Shown: piece after piece, positions 7,758-16,157 of the stretch
Layout of the letters: each line of letters begins with the position of its first letter
How positions within the stretch are numbered: the first letter of the stretch is position 1
Translations under genes and position numbers: made by a program
The notes under the pieces: generated by a model
The model's input: the letters and a program-made list of their open reading frames with translations, nothing else
Database searches by the model: none
What the model was told of the DNA's origin: nothing
Source of the DNA: JAJVHZ01 sp041395385
GTDB taxonomy: Bacteria > Pseudomonadota > Gammaproteobacteria > JAJPIJ01
Reading direction: 5' to 3'
Length of the DNA stretch: 64,000 bases
Assembly: GCA_041395385.1 (NCBI GenBank)
Contig: JAWLAN010000009.1
Location: forward strand, 116,228 to 180,227

Positions 7758-9533
7758 ATGGCCACTGCGAGGCGCGCGATGCGGCGAGGGGTCGTGACCT
7801 TGATGGGCGCGGCGGCCTTGGCGGTGCTGATCCCGTCCGCACCCGCGGGCGCGATGAGCGCGGAGGACCTGCTGCAGGCCGAGAGGCGCGGCGCGGACTG
7901 GCCGATGTACGGCCGCACGTACGGCAGCACTCGCTACAGCCCGCTGGCGCAGGTCGACCGGCGCAACGTGCACGAGCTGCGGCCGGTGTGGACCCAGTCG
8001 CTGGGGACGCTCGACGGCCTGGAATCCACGCCGCTGGTGGCCGGCGGCGTGATGTACGTCAGCAGCGCATGGGCACACGTGTACGCCTACGACGCCCGCA
8101 ACGGCAGACGGCTGTGGCACTACGCGCCGCAGTATCCGCAGGGGTTCGGCAATTCGATCTGCTGCGGCCCGGTGCATCGCGGCGTGGCCCTGCGCGAGGA
8201 TCTGGTTTACGTCGCGACGCTGGACGCGCAGCTGGTGGCGCTGGATCGGCGCACGGGCGCGGTGCGCTGGCGCCGTCCGATCGGCGAGTGGCAGCAGGGC
8301 GTGGTGACCAACAGCGCGCCGCTGGTCGTGGGCGATCGCGTCGTCGTCGGCATCTCCGGCGGCGAATTCGGCGTGCGCGGATACATCAAGGCCTTCGACG
8401 CCGACTACGGCTACGAGTTGTGGACGACCTATACCATCCCGGCGCCCGGCGAACCCGGACACGAGACCTGGGAGAACGAGGCGTGGAGGACCGGCGGCGG
8501 CCCCACCTGGCAGACCGGGTCCTACGACGCGGGCCTGGGACTGCTGTACTGGGGCGCAGGCAACCCCGCGCCGTGGCTCGGCGATCTGCGCCCGGGCGAC
8601 AACAAGTGGACCAACTCGCTGCTCGCCATCGACCCGGGCGATGGCGTGATCCGCTGGGGATTCCAGTACACCCCGCACGACAGCTGGGACTACGACGGCA
8701 ACAATGCCATCGTGCTGGCGGATTTCCGTCTGGACGGCGCGCCGGTGAAGGCGGCGCTGCAGGCCAATCGCAATGGATACTTCTACGCAGTCGATCGCGT
8801 CAGCGGCAAATTCCTGTATGCCGAGCCGATGATCGAAGGCATCAACTGGGCGCACGGCATCGATCCGGTGACCGGCCGCCCCGAGGTCAACGAAGCGATG
8901 CGCCCGCATTTCGGCGGCGAGGAGGTCAAGGTCATCGTCCCGAGCATGTCCGGCGGCGCGAACTGGTTCCCGATGGCCTACAACCCGCAGACGCACGTCG
9001 CCTTCATCCCCGTCAATCACTGGGGAGTGGGGATGCGCCCGTTCGAGGCCGACGAGGTGATCCATGAGCCCGGCAAGAGCTTCGTCGGCGCGGAGTCCTG
9101 GACCTACCGCATCGGCGAGAACATCGGTCACCTGAAGGCCTTCGACGTCGCTCGGCGCAGGTGGCTGTGGGACTTCGCGAGTCCGCAGCCCCTGCACGCC
9201 GGCGTGCTGGCGACCGCGGGCGGGCTGGTGTTCACCGGCGATCAGCTCGGCTTCTTCATGGCGCTGGACCAGGGCTCCGGTGCGGTGCTGTGGCGCTACC
9301 AGACCGGCTCGGGCATCAACGCCTCGCCCGTTACCTACAGCGTCGATGGCAAGCAGTACGTGGCCGTGCTGTCCGGATACGGCGGCAATCTCACGCATTT
9401 CTTCCGCGGCCCGCGCGGCGGCACCCTGCATGTCTTCCGCCTGAGCAATCTCACCACGGAGGAGGCGGGCGCCGGGGAGTGGGGGCCGGAGGAAAACCCG
9501 CACGTGGTGCAACCCTATCCCGAATCGCCGTAG
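7758..9533 (+). CDS. PQQ-dependent alcohol dehydrogenase with lanthanide-type active site
   Basis: 591 residues. A signal peptide (about residues 1-32, ending in APAGA) sends it to the periplasm. The rest is an eight-bladed quinoprotein propeller with repeated tryptophan-docking motifs (ALDRRTGAVRWR). The adjacent-cysteine pair is present (C135-C136 in NSICCGP). Metal and catalytic residues can be placed by motif: E203 (ISGGEFG), N269 (GAGNPAPW), catalytic D311 and, two residues later, D313 (HDSWDYDG). That second Asp is the recognised marker of lanthanide-dependent XoxF/ExaF/PedH enzymes; calcium enzymes have a small residue there. There is no fused cytochrome domain, and no xoxG- or xoxJ-like gene is adjacent. 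The substrate is an alcohol or aldehyde, not further defined. Confidence 0.9.
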   Translation: MATARRAMRRGVVTLMGAAALAVLIPSAPAGAMSAEDLLQAERRGADWPMYGRTYGSTRYSPLAQVDRRNVHELRPVWTQSLGTLDGLESTPLVAGGVMYVSSAWAHVYAYDARNGRRLWHYAPQYPQGFGNSICCGPVHRGVALREDLVYVATLDAQLVALDRRTGAVRWRRPIGEWQQGVVTNSAPLVVGDRVVVGISGGEFGVRGYIKAFDADYGYELWTTYTIPAPGEPGHETWENEAWRTGGGPTWQTGSYDAGLGLLYWGAGNPAPWLGDLRPGDNKWTNSLLAIDPGDGVIRWGFQYTPHDSWDYDGNNAIVLADFRLDGAPVKAALQANRNGYFYAVDRVSGKFLYAEPMIEGINWAHGIDPVTGRPEVNEAMRPHFGGEEVKVIVPSMSGGANWFPMAYNPQTHVAFIPVNHWGVGMRPFEADEVIHEPGKSFVGAESWTYRIGENIGHLKAFDVARRRWLWDFASPQPLHAGVLATAGGLVFTGDQLGFFMALDQGSGAVLWRYQTGSGINASPVTYSVDGKQYVAVLSGYGGNLTHFFRGPRGGTLHVFRLSNLTTEEAGAGEWGPEENPHVVQPYPESP

Positions 9534-9582
9534 CGGCCTGCCGGGCCCGGCGGGCGCGGACGGGGCCGGCGAGACGGCGCGC

Positions 9583-9588
9583 TATAAT
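9583..9588 (+). promoter_or_regulatory. Possible -10 element upstream of rnfE
   Basis: A perfect TATAAT in a very GC-rich gap, 27 bases before the rnfE start. No good -35 hexamer is seen 17 bases upstream, so it could be chance. Confidence 0.3.
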
Positions 9589-9615
9589 CGCGCCCTGGCA
9601 ACACGGTGCGCGAGC

Positions 9616-10272
9616 ATGGCTGAGAGGGGTTCCCGGCGGGACTGTTGTGGCGTCGCATGGCAGGGCAACCCCGTGCTCGTGCGGCTGTTGGGGCTGTGCC
9701 CGCTGCTCGCGGTTTCCGACCGCTTCGTCACCGGCCTGGCCATCGGCATCCTCTTCGCGCTGACCGTGCTGTGGACCCAGTGGCTGGTCGCCGCGCTGCG
9801 CGGCCTGGTCCCGGTGGCCGTGCGCCTGCCGTGCCAGGCCGTCGTCGCGGCCTGCGGGGTGACCGTGCTGCATACGGCAGTGCAGGCCGGCCTGCCGGCG
9901 CTGTCCGCGGCATTGGGTGTGTACCTGCCCGTGCTGGCCGGCTGCTGCCTCGTCCTGGTGCGTGCCGAGGAGTCCGCGTGGCGGCGGCCGGTTACGGCGG
10001 CGGTCCGCGACGCGGGAGCGCATGCCGTTGCCGTGCTCGTGTTCATGGTGGTGTTCTCCGCTGTCCGGGAAATGCTGGGCCACGGCACGCTGCTGCGGGA
10101 CCTCACCTTGATCGTGCCGGACACCGACTGGAGCGGTCTGCGCGTATTGCCCCAGGGGTGGCGGCTGCCAATCGCGGCGATGCCGGCGGGGGCGTTGCTG
10201 CTGCTCGGCGCCGCGCTTGCGCTTCGCAACCACACCGCCGCAGGGCGCGACGGCCCGGCCGTGCGCCCATGA
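9616..10272 (+). CDS. rnfE: Electron transport complex subunit RnfE (RsxE), without the other rnf genes
   Basis: 218 residues, normal length, with about six membrane segments. It matches RnfE rather than the related RnfA: LVRLLGLCPLLAVSD near the N-terminus, REMLGHGTLL, and the late AMPAGALLLLGAAL. The Cys in GLCP and the Cys in the later AGCC stretch are the positions that hold an intramembrane iron-sulphur centre in RnfA/RnfE. Rnf is an inner-membrane ferredoxin:NAD oxidoreductase that pumps ions; the E. coli form (Rsx) keeps SoxR reduced. It overlaps nth by ATGA, the usual gammaproteobacterial end of the operon. The usual upstream genes (rnfA, B, C, D, G) are absent here; the PQQ dehydrogenase is there instead. 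Confidence 0.88.
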   Translation: MAERGSRRDCCGVAWQGNPVLVRLLGLCPLLAVSDRFVTGLAIGILFALTVLWTQWLVAALRGLVPVAVRLPCQAVVAACGVTVLHTAVQAGLPALSAALGVYLPVLAGCCLVLVRAEESAWRRPVTAAVRDAGAHAVAVLVFMVVFSAVREMLGHGTLLRDLTLIVPDTDWSGLRVLPQGWRLPIAAMPAGALLLLGAALALRNHTAAGRDGPAVRP

Positions 10273-10922
10273 ATGCGGCCAAGCGCGCGGCCATCTTCGA
10301 GAGATTGCGCTCGGCGAATCCCGCGCCGCGCACCGAGCTCGCCTATTCGACCCCCTTTGAGCTGCTCCTCGCCGTGATCCTCTCGGCACAGGCCACCGAC
10401 GTGAGCGTCAACAAGGCCACCTCCAGGCTATTCAAGGTCGCCAACACGCCCGCTGCCATGCTCGCGCTCGGCGTGGAGGCGCTGAAGGAGCACATCAAGG
10501 CCATAGGGCTTTACAACGCGAAGGCTGCGAACATCATCCGGACCTGCGAGATACTGCTGCGCGCTCACGGCGGCGAGGTACCGTCCGACCGCGAGGCCCT
10601 GGAGAAGCTGCCGGGTGTGGGGCGCAAGACGGCCAACGTCATCCTCAACACCGCGTTCGGCCAGCCGACCATCGCCGTGGACACGCACATCTTCCGGGTC
10701 GCCAACCGCACCGGGATCGCGCCGGGTCGCAATGTGCTGGAGGTGGAACGGCGGCTGCTCAGGCTCGTTCCCGCGGCCTACCGCCAGGATGCGCATCACT
10801 GGCTCATCCTGCATGGCCGCTACGTCTGCACGGCGCGCCGGCCGCGTTGCGCCAGCTGCCTTATCGGCGACCTCTGCGAATGGCCGGCGCGCATGAGACA
10901 GACGGCCGGGGCGGAGGCCTGA
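10269..10922 (+). CDS. nth: Endonuclease III (DNA glycosylase/AP lyase)
   Basis: 217 residues. The helix-hairpin-helix LPGVGRKTANVILN (about residues 114-127) holds the catalytic Lys, and VDTHIFRVANR holds the catalytic Asp (about 138). The C-terminal 4Fe-4S cluster loop is complete, with four Cys in CTARRPRCASCLIGDLC. The enzyme removes oxidised pyrimidines and nicks the abasic site in base-excision repair. It starts inside the last codons of rnfE (ATGA overlap). Confidence 0.96.
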   Translation: MNAAKRAAIFERLRSANPAPRTELAYSTPFELLLAVILSAQATDVSVNKATSRLFKVANTPAAMLALGVEALKEHIKAIGLYNAKAANIIRTCEILLRAHGGEVPSDREALEKLPGVGRKTANVILNTAFGQPTIAVDTHIFRVANRTGIAPGRNVLEVERRLLRLVPAAYRQDAHHWLILHGRYVCTARRPRCASCLIGDLCEWPARMRQTAGAEA

Positions 10923-10925
10923 GCC

Positions 10926-11357
10926 ATGTTCGTGCACGACAGGGATGCTGCCCGGCGCATGTTCGTCGAGGCCTGGCGCAAGCGCCAGGCCGGGGAGGTG
11001 CTGGAACCGATCGAGGCCCTGATCGCCGATGTCGTCGCCCTGCACCCGGAGTACCAGGGGCTGCTGACCTCCGGGGAGGCGTCGGTCGCGCAGGAGTACA
11101 CCCCCGAGCACGGCGTGGCCAACCCCTTCCTGCACATGGGCATGCATATTGCGTTGCGCGAGCAGGTGAGCACCGACCGGCCCGCCGGCATCGCCGGCCT
11201 CTACCGGCGGGCGGTCGAGCGGCGCGGCGACCCGCATGCCGTGGAGCATGACATGATGGAATGCCTGGGCGAGGCCCTGTGGCGGGCGCAGCGCGACAAC
11301 GCGGTGCCCGACGAAGCCGCCTACATGGAGTGCCTGAACCGACGATTGTCGCGATGA
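10926..11357 (+). CDS. DUF1841 family protein
   Basis: 143 residues. Characteristic of the family are the N-terminal FVHDRDAARRMFVEAWRK, the central NPFLHMGMHIALREQ and the C-terminal EHDMMECLGEALWRAQR. The many conserved His residues in HMGMH and EHDMMEC suggest metal binding, but no function is known. It starts 4 bases after nth and overlaps the next gene by ATGA, so it sits between a repair gene and the signalling operon. Confidence 0.85.
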   Translation: MFVHDRDAARRMFVEAWRKRQAGEVLEPIEALIADVVALHPEYQGLLTSGEASVAQEYTPEHGVANPFLHMGMHIALREQVSTDRPAGIAGLYRRAVERRGDPHAVEHDMMECLGEALWRAQRDNAVPDEAAYMECLNRRLSR

Positions 11358-12637
11358 ATCTCCCCGTCGATCCCGACCGGACCGTGCCGCGCCAGGAGCG
11401 TGCCATCGAGCGGCAGGTGCGCGTGCTGGCCGAGGCCATACAGGAGTTCGCCACGTCGCTGAACCTGCAGGAGACGCTGCGCAGCGCCATCGCGACCTTC
11501 ATCGAACAGATGAACGCCGATGCCGGTTCGATCTTCCTGCTCGAGAGCGACAATACCGAGCTGGTCTGCCAACAGTGCGCCGGTCCGGTGGACATCACCG
11601 GGCTGCGCATTCCCGCGGGCGAGGGCATTGTCGGGCGCACGGTGGCGGAGCGCCGCACGCAGATCGTCCGCAACGCGCAGGACGAATCGCAGTTCAACCC
11701 CGCCATAGACGCCGGCACCGGCTTTCTCACCCGCTCGATACTCTGCGCGCCGCTGGTCGTGCGCGGGCAGAGCATCGGCGCGCTGGAGCTCATCAACAAA
11801 CGCACCGCCGACGGCCAGTTCGAGGAGGAGGACAGGCACCTGGCGACCGCGCTCGCCTCGGCGGCGGCGCTCGCCATCCACAACGCCCGGATGGTTGCAA
11901 GGCTGGTCGACCAGGAGCGCGTGCGCAAGGAGCTGGAGCTGGTGCGCGAGGTGCAGGTAAACCTGCTGCCCAGCCCGACGCACCTGGAGCAGCTTCCGGT
12001 CGTCGCCATCAACATACCGGCGCGGGAGGTCTCGGGCGACTTCTACGACTATTTCGCGCTGGGGAGCTCTCGGGTCTACTTCAACATCGCCGACGTGTCC
12101 GGCAAGGGCATGAACACCGCGCTGTGGATGGCGAAGACGACCGGCCTGCTGCACTGCCTGGCCAAGACCACCGACGATCTCGGCCGTCTGCTCAGCCGCG
12201 TCAACCAGGAGCTCTGCGAGACCTCCTCGCACGGGATGTTCGTCACCGTGGTCACCGGCTTCATCGACCTGCAGCGCGACGAGATCGTGCTGGCCAACGC
12301 CGGCCATCTGCCGGCGATGTATCGCGGTTCCGACGGCGTGTTCCGCGAGCTGCCCGCGGACGGGCCGCCGCTCGGCGTGGTGCCCGAGGCCGAGTTTCGC
12401 TGTACCCGCTTCCCGCTCGCCGGCGGCAGCCTGTACATTTACACGGACGGCGTGACCGAATCGCCGGACGACCGCGGTCAGATCCTCGGCGCTGCCGGGC
12501 TCCGGGAGCTCATCGATTCGGTGGCTTCGTTGGCTCCGCGTGCCCGCCTCGAGGGGATGGTGGCGACCCTGCGCCGCAGGGGCCATCGCCAGCGCGACGA
12601 CATTACGCTGATGCTGATTGAACGGGACCTTCGATGA
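11354..12637 (+). CDS. GAF-domain PP2C/SpoIIE-type serine phosphatase
   Basis: 427 residues. An N-terminal coil is followed by a GAF sensor domain (about residues 30-175, with IPAGEGIVGRTVAERR and LCAPLVVRGQSIGALELIN), a short coiled linker, and a SpoIIE phosphatase domain (about 215-425) with SGDFYDYF, ADVSGKGMNTALWMAKT, NAGHLPAMY, YTDGVTES and RDDITLML. The Asp residues that hold the metals are present. Such enzymes dephosphorylate STAS-domain antagonists in partner-switching systems. It overlaps the kinase gene that follows by ATGA, and a STAS gene comes next, so its substrate is very likely that protein. The GAF ligand is unknown. Confidence 0.92.
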   Translation: MNLPVDPDRTVPRQERAIERQVRVLAEAIQEFATSLNLQETLRSAIATFIEQMNADAGSIFLLESDNTELVCQQCAGPVDITGLRIPAGEGIVGRTVAERRTQIVRNAQDESQFNPAIDAGTGFLTRSILCAPLVVRGQSIGALELINKRTADGQFEEEDRHLATALASAAALAIHNARMVARLVDQERVRKELELVREVQVNLLPSPTHLEQLPVVAINIPAREVSGDFYDYFALGSSRVYFNIADVSGKGMNTALWMAKTTGLLHCLAKTTDDLGRLLSRVNQELCETSSHGMFVTVVTGFIDLQRDEIVLANAGHLPAMYRGSDGVFRELPADGPPLGVVPEAEFRCTRFPLAGGSLYIYTDGVTESPDDRGQILGAAGLRELIDSVASLAPRARLEGMVATLRRRGHRQRDDITLMLIERDLR

Positions 12638-13050
12638 CCGGACAGCGCCTCCTGAAGGTCAAGTTCCCGGCCGACCCGCGCATACTGCGCAAGGTGCGCG
12701 AGCACGTGCGCGAGGCCTGCGAGCGCGGCGGCTGCTGCGAGCAGGTCGTCAGCCAGATCGTGCTCGCCGTCAACGAGGCCTGCAGCAACATCATTCGCCA
12801 CGCCTACAAGGGCAGCGGCGCAGGTGAAATCATCCTCGAAATCTTCAATAATGGCCGGGAACTGGAGTTTCATCTGCGGGACTTCGCCGAGCCCGTGGAT
12901 CTCACCTCGATAGGTCCGCGCGATCCGCGCGAGATTAAGCCCGGTGGTCTTGGAACGCTGTTTATCCGTGAGATCATGGATGAGTGCGCTTATGGTCACG
13001 TGCAGGGCAAGGCCGGGAATTTCCTGCACATGAAGAAGCGCATCGCCTGA
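12634..13050 (+). CDS. RsbW-type ATP-binding kinase (anti-sigma factor family)
   Basis: 138 residues, a single HATPase_c_2 domain. The N-box NEACSNIIRHAY and the glycine-rich KPGGLGTLFIREIMD are intact; the G1 region reads RDFAEPVD, a common variant of this group. Family members phosphorylate a STAS protein on Ser and bind a target that is released on phosphorylation. Its start overlaps the phosphatase gene (ATGA) and the STAS gene follows after 49 bases. No sigma factor is nearby, so the target may be something other than a sigma factor (see findings). Confidence 0.9.
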   Translation: MTGQRLLKVKFPADPRILRKVREHVREACERGGCCEQVVSQIVLAVNEACSNIIRHAYKGSGAGEIILEIFNNGRELEFHLRDFAEPVDLTSIGPRDPREIKPGGLGTLFIREIMDECAYGHVQGKAGNFLHMKKRIA

Positions 13051-13099
13051 TGGCGGCAGGCAGGTCATTTCCGGCTGAGTGCGGCGGGAGAGCGTTGAG

Positions 13100-13432
13100 A
13101 TGAGCTATGCGGTGCGCGATGACAGTGGCTATGCGGTCGTTGAGCTGACCGGCGACGTGGACTTGTCCGCCTCGCCGGAGGCGCGCTCCGCCATACTCGG
13201 CTGCCTGGCGCAGGCGCGAAACGTCCTGGTGGATCTGTCTCGCGTCACCTACATAGACAGCTCCGGCGTGGCGAGCCTGGTCGAGGGCTACCAGACGGCG
13301 AAGAAGAAAAAGCTGCGGTTCGGCCTGATCGGCGTGAGCGAGGCCGCGCTGAGCGTGCTGAAGCTGGCGCGTCTGGACAAGGTCTTTCCCATCCATGCGA
13401 CGATCAACGAACGCATCCGGGCGGATGGCTGA
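13100..13432 (+). CDS. STAS-domain protein (anti-sigma antagonist / MlaB-like)
   Basis: 110 residues, start at 13100 in the sequence GTTGAGATGAGC. It is a lone STAS domain with the phosphorylation site Y-I-D-S-S-G-V, as in SpoIIAA/RsbV, and a typical C-terminal helix (SEAALSVLKLARLDKVFPI). It lies downstream of a cognate-looking phosphatase and kinase, and its last 8 bases overlap the start of the Mla-type permease. In E. coli the STAS protein MlaB is a subunit of the MlaFEDB lipid transporter, so this protein could serve both as partner-switch substrate and as transporter subunit. That double role is inference. Confidence 0.88.
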   Translation: MSYAVRDDSGYAVVELTGDVDLSASPEARSAILGCLAQARNVLVDLSRVTYIDSSGVASLVEGYQTAKKKKLRFGLIGVSEAALSVLKLARLDKVFPIHATINERIRADG

Positions 13433-14237
13433 CGCGGCCGGGCAATCCTCGGCGGTCCCCATCGAGCACCTCGGACGGGCCGCGGTCGCCGCCGTCGAGG
13501 AGTTCGGCTACTACTTCCTGCTCTGGCTCGAGAGCCTGTACTGGCTGCTGTTCGGCTGGATGAAGAAGCAGCCGGTTCGAATCTCGGCGATGGCCGCGCA
13601 GATGGTGACCATCGGCATCGCCGCCACGCCCATCGTCACCATCCTCGCGTTCACCATCGGCGTGATGCTCGCCATCCAGGGCATCGCGACGCTGGAGACC
13701 TTCGGCGCCGAGGAGCAGGTCGTGATGGGCATCGCGCTGTCGGTCACGCGCGAGTTCGCCGCACTGATCACCGCGATCGTGGTCGCCGGCCGCTCCGGTT
13801 CGGCGCTCGCCGCGCGCATCGGCACCATGCAGGTCTCCCAGGAGATCGATGCGCTGCGGGTCATGAGCATCAACCCGGTCCGCTACCTCGCCGCTCCGGT
13901 GCTCGCGGCCATGATGGTGATGGTGCCGGCGCTGACCCTCATCGCCGACTTCGCCGCCCTGCTCGGCGGGGCGGTGTTCACCAATCTCGAGCTGGGCCTG
14001 TCTTACTCCGCCTACCTCGACCGCACGCTGAGCTCGCTGGTTTTCGATGACGTGCGGCAGGGGCTGATAAAGAGCCTGGTCTTCGCCACGATCATCACGG
14101 TGATCGGGGTGAGCAACGGCTTCCAGGTCACCGGCGGTGCCGAGGGGGTCGGGCGCGCCACCACGCGCGCGGTGGTGTTGTCGATCTCCTATATCGTGGT
14201 GGCGGACATGTTGTTCACCTACTTCCTGAACCGCTGA
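13425..14237 (+). CDS. MlaE-family lipid ABC transporter permease
   Basis: 270 residues from the ATG at 13425, which overlaps the STAS gene by 8 bases. Five to six membrane segments with the MlaE signature: LAIQGIATLETFGAE, then VTREFAALITAIVVAGRSGSALAARIGTM and QEIDALRVMSINPVRYL. MlaE dimers form the inner-membrane channel through which phospholipids or related lipids pass to an MCE protein ring. Gene order (STAS, permease, ATPase, MCE protein, lipoprotein) makes this a complete Mla/PqiC-type import or export module. Confidence 0.93.
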   Translation: MADAAGQSSAVPIEHLGRAAVAAVEEFGYYFLLWLESLYWLLFGWMKKQPVRISAMAAQMVTIGIAATPIVTILAFTIGVMLAIQGIATLETFGAEEQVVMGIALSVTREFAALITAIVVAGRSGSALAARIGTMQVSQEIDALRVMSINPVRYLAAPVLAAMMVMVPALTLIADFAALLGGAVFTNLELGLSYSAYLDRTLSSLVFDDVRQGLIKSLVFATIITVIGVSNGFQVTGGAEGVGRATTRAVVLSISYIVVADMLFTYFLNR

Positions 14238-14243
14238 GTCGCC

Positions 14244-15044
14244 GTGACCCGGACCGAGACCCAGCCCGTCATCGAGGTCAGCGCGCTGACCGCCCATTAC
14301 GGTTCGCGCAAGATCCTCGAGGGCATCGACTTCCACGTCGAGCCCGGGGAGATCCGCATCATCATGGGGGGCAGCGGCTCGGGCAAGAGCACGCTGCTGC
14401 GCCATCTGCTCGGGCTCAACCTGCCCACCAGCGGCAGGGTCCGACTCCTCGGCGTCGACGTCGCCGGCGCCTCCGCCACGGAGCTGCACGAGCTGCGCAG
14501 GAATATCGGCGTGGCCTTCCAGGGCGGGGCACTGTTCAGCTCGATGACCGTCGGCGAGAACATCAAGCTGCCGCTGCGGGAGCACGCGCGCCTCGACGAG
14601 ACCACCATGGACATCATGGTGCGCCTGAAGCTCGAGGTGGTGAACCTCGCCGGCTTCGAGCACCTGATGCCCGCGCAGCTCTCCGGCGGCATGATCAAGC
14701 GCGCCGCCGTGGCCAGGGCGGTCATCATGGACCCGAAATTGCTGTTCTTCGACGAACCCTCCGCCGGCCTGGATCCGGTCGTCTCGGCGGAGCTCGACGA
14801 GATGATCCTGCGGCTGCGCGAGGCGATGAACATGAGCATCGTCGTGGTGACCCACGAGCTGGAGAGCGCCTTCAAGATCGCCGATCGCATCACCGTGCTC
14901 GACCACGGCCGCATCCTCATGACCGGCACCGTCGCGGAGGTCCAGAGCTGCCCGCATCCGCGGGTCCAGGACCTGCTCAACCGCAGACCGCGCCGCTCGG
15001 AGGTCAACGCGGAGGACTACCTGCGGCGACTGACCGGCGGCTGA
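14244..15044 (+). CDS. MlaF-family lipid ABC transporter ATPase
   Basis: 266 residues with a GTG start 6 bases after the permease gene. Walker A GGSGSGKST (about residue 38), Q-loop AFQGGALF, signature LSGGMIKRAAVARA, Walker B LLFFDEPSAGLDP and H-loop VVTHE are all intact. It should energise the MlaE-type permease at the cytoplasmic face. The C-terminal extension (about 30 residues after TVAEVQSC) resembles the tail through which MlaF contacts its partners. Confidence 0.95.
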   Translation: MTRTETQPVIEVSALTAHYGSRKILEGIDFHVEPGEIRIIMGGSGSGKSTLLRHLLGLNLPTSGRVRLLGVDVAGASATELHELRRNIGVAFQGGALFSSMTVGENIKLPLREHARLDETTMDIMVRLKLEVVNLAGFEHLMPAQLSGGMIKRAAVARAVIMDPKLLFFDEPSAGLDPVVSAELDEMILRLREAMNMSIVVVTHELESAFKIADRITVLDHGRILMTGTVAEVQSCPHPRVQDLLNRRPRRSEVNAEDYLRRLTGG

Positions 15045-15123
15045 CGCGCGAAATCACATGAGACGCGGTGGCCGTGGCGTGCGCGCCGCGGACGATCGCG
15101 ACAGAGGGGGTTGGGGGAAAGGC

Positions 15124-16149
15124 ATGCGGCGCGACAACATCAATTACCTGGCGGTGGGCGTGTTCGTCCTGGCCGTCGGCGTGGCGTTCCTGTGGGTGCT
15201 ATACCGGCTCACCGGCAGCACCGGACCGACGGATCGCTACTACGCCATATTCGACAGCGTCGGCGGCATCAAGTACGGGACCGTGACCTACTACAAGGGC
15301 TATCCCGTCGGCCAGGTCGAGTCGGTGCAGCCCGTGGTCACCGACAGCAGGGTCAATTATCGCGTCGAGTTCAGCGTCACCAAGGACTGGAAGATGCCGG
15401 TCGGGAGCGCCGCGGCCATCATGCTGCCGGGCCCCCTGGCGCCGGCGGTGATCGACATCCACGAGGGCAAAGGACCGGGCTGGATGAAGCCCGGCGATGA
15501 GCTCGACGGTGTGGAGCAGGCGGACATGTTCTCCGCGCTCAACGAGGCGGCGGCGGAATTCAAGAAGCTCACCAGCGAGGGACAGCCGCTGCTGCAGAGT
15601 CTCAACGACCGGATCACCGCGCTGAGCATCGAGTACGAGTCGCTGTCGAAGGAGCAGCTGCGGCCGCTGCTCGCCAGCCTGCGCCAGCGGGTGGACGATC
15701 CGGAGCTGTTCGACGAGCTCAAGAAGGTGGTCAAGAAGCTCGACGCCAGCGCCGAGGCGCTGCTGCAGACCGTCAACGCCGAGAACCGTCAGCATATCTC
15801 CTCCATCCTGACCAACGCCGACAAGGGTTCGGCGCAGCTGACCGAGCTGATGGGCCGCATAGAGGAGTCCCGCAAGCAGATGCACGAGCTGTTTCTCGCC
15901 ATGGACGCGCTGGTCAGGGAGAACAGGGAGGGTATCAACCGGACCGTGGGCGACGCCTCGGTCACGATGCGGGAATTGCGCGGCAGCATCGAGGTGGTGG
16001 CAGACAACATCGATGCGATCGTGCATTATCTGGAAGGCAGCGGCCGCAACATGCAGGAGTTCAGCCGCGAGGTGCGCGAGAACCCGAGCGTGCTCTTCCG
16101 CGGCGAGTCGACGCAGGACCCGCTGCCGGCCGGGAATAACAACAATTGA
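15124..16149 (+). CDS. MlaD/MCE-domain periplasmic lipid-binding protein
   Basis: 341 residues from the ATG at 15124, chosen for its GGGGGAAAGG ribosome site and because a membrane anchor (about residues 8-27, YLAVGVFVLAVGVAFLWVLY) follows at once. One MCE domain (about 38-125, GGIKYGTVTYYKGYPVGQVE) is followed by a long, mostly helical and coiled region (about 140-320) rich in leucine. This is longer than E. coli MlaD (about 180 residues) and resembles proteins whose helices build a needle or barrel across the periplasm. The low-complexity end GNNNN is unremarkable. Confidence 0.92.
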   Translation: MRRDNINYLAVGVFVLAVGVAFLWVLYRLTGSTGPTDRYYAIFDSVGGIKYGTVTYYKGYPVGQVESVQPVVTDSRVNYRVEFSVTKDWKMPVGSAAAIMLPGPLAPAVIDIHEGKGPGWMKPGDELDGVEQADMFSALNEAAAEFKKLTSEGQPLLQSLNDRITALSIEYESLSKEQLRPLLASLRQRVDDPELFDELKKVVKKLDASAEALLQTVNAENRQHISSILTNADKGSAQLTELMGRIEESRKQMHELFLAMDALVRENREGINRTVGDASVTMRELRGSIEVVADNIDAIVHYLEGSGRNMQEFSREVRENPSVLFRGESTQDPLPAGNNNN

Positions 16150-16157
16150 GGAACTGG

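Noticed and set aside
9590..9680. tRNA-Ser-like stretch (GCATGGCTGAGAGG) at the rnfE start
   Set aside because: No cloverleaf can be folded and the region codes for the RnfE N-terminus.
12634..13432. Ordinary anti-sigma/anti-anti-sigma pair controlling a stress sigma factor
   Set aside because: Not excluded, but no sigma factor gene lies near, and the STAS gene overlaps the lipid permease gene, so a transporter target is the more economical reading.
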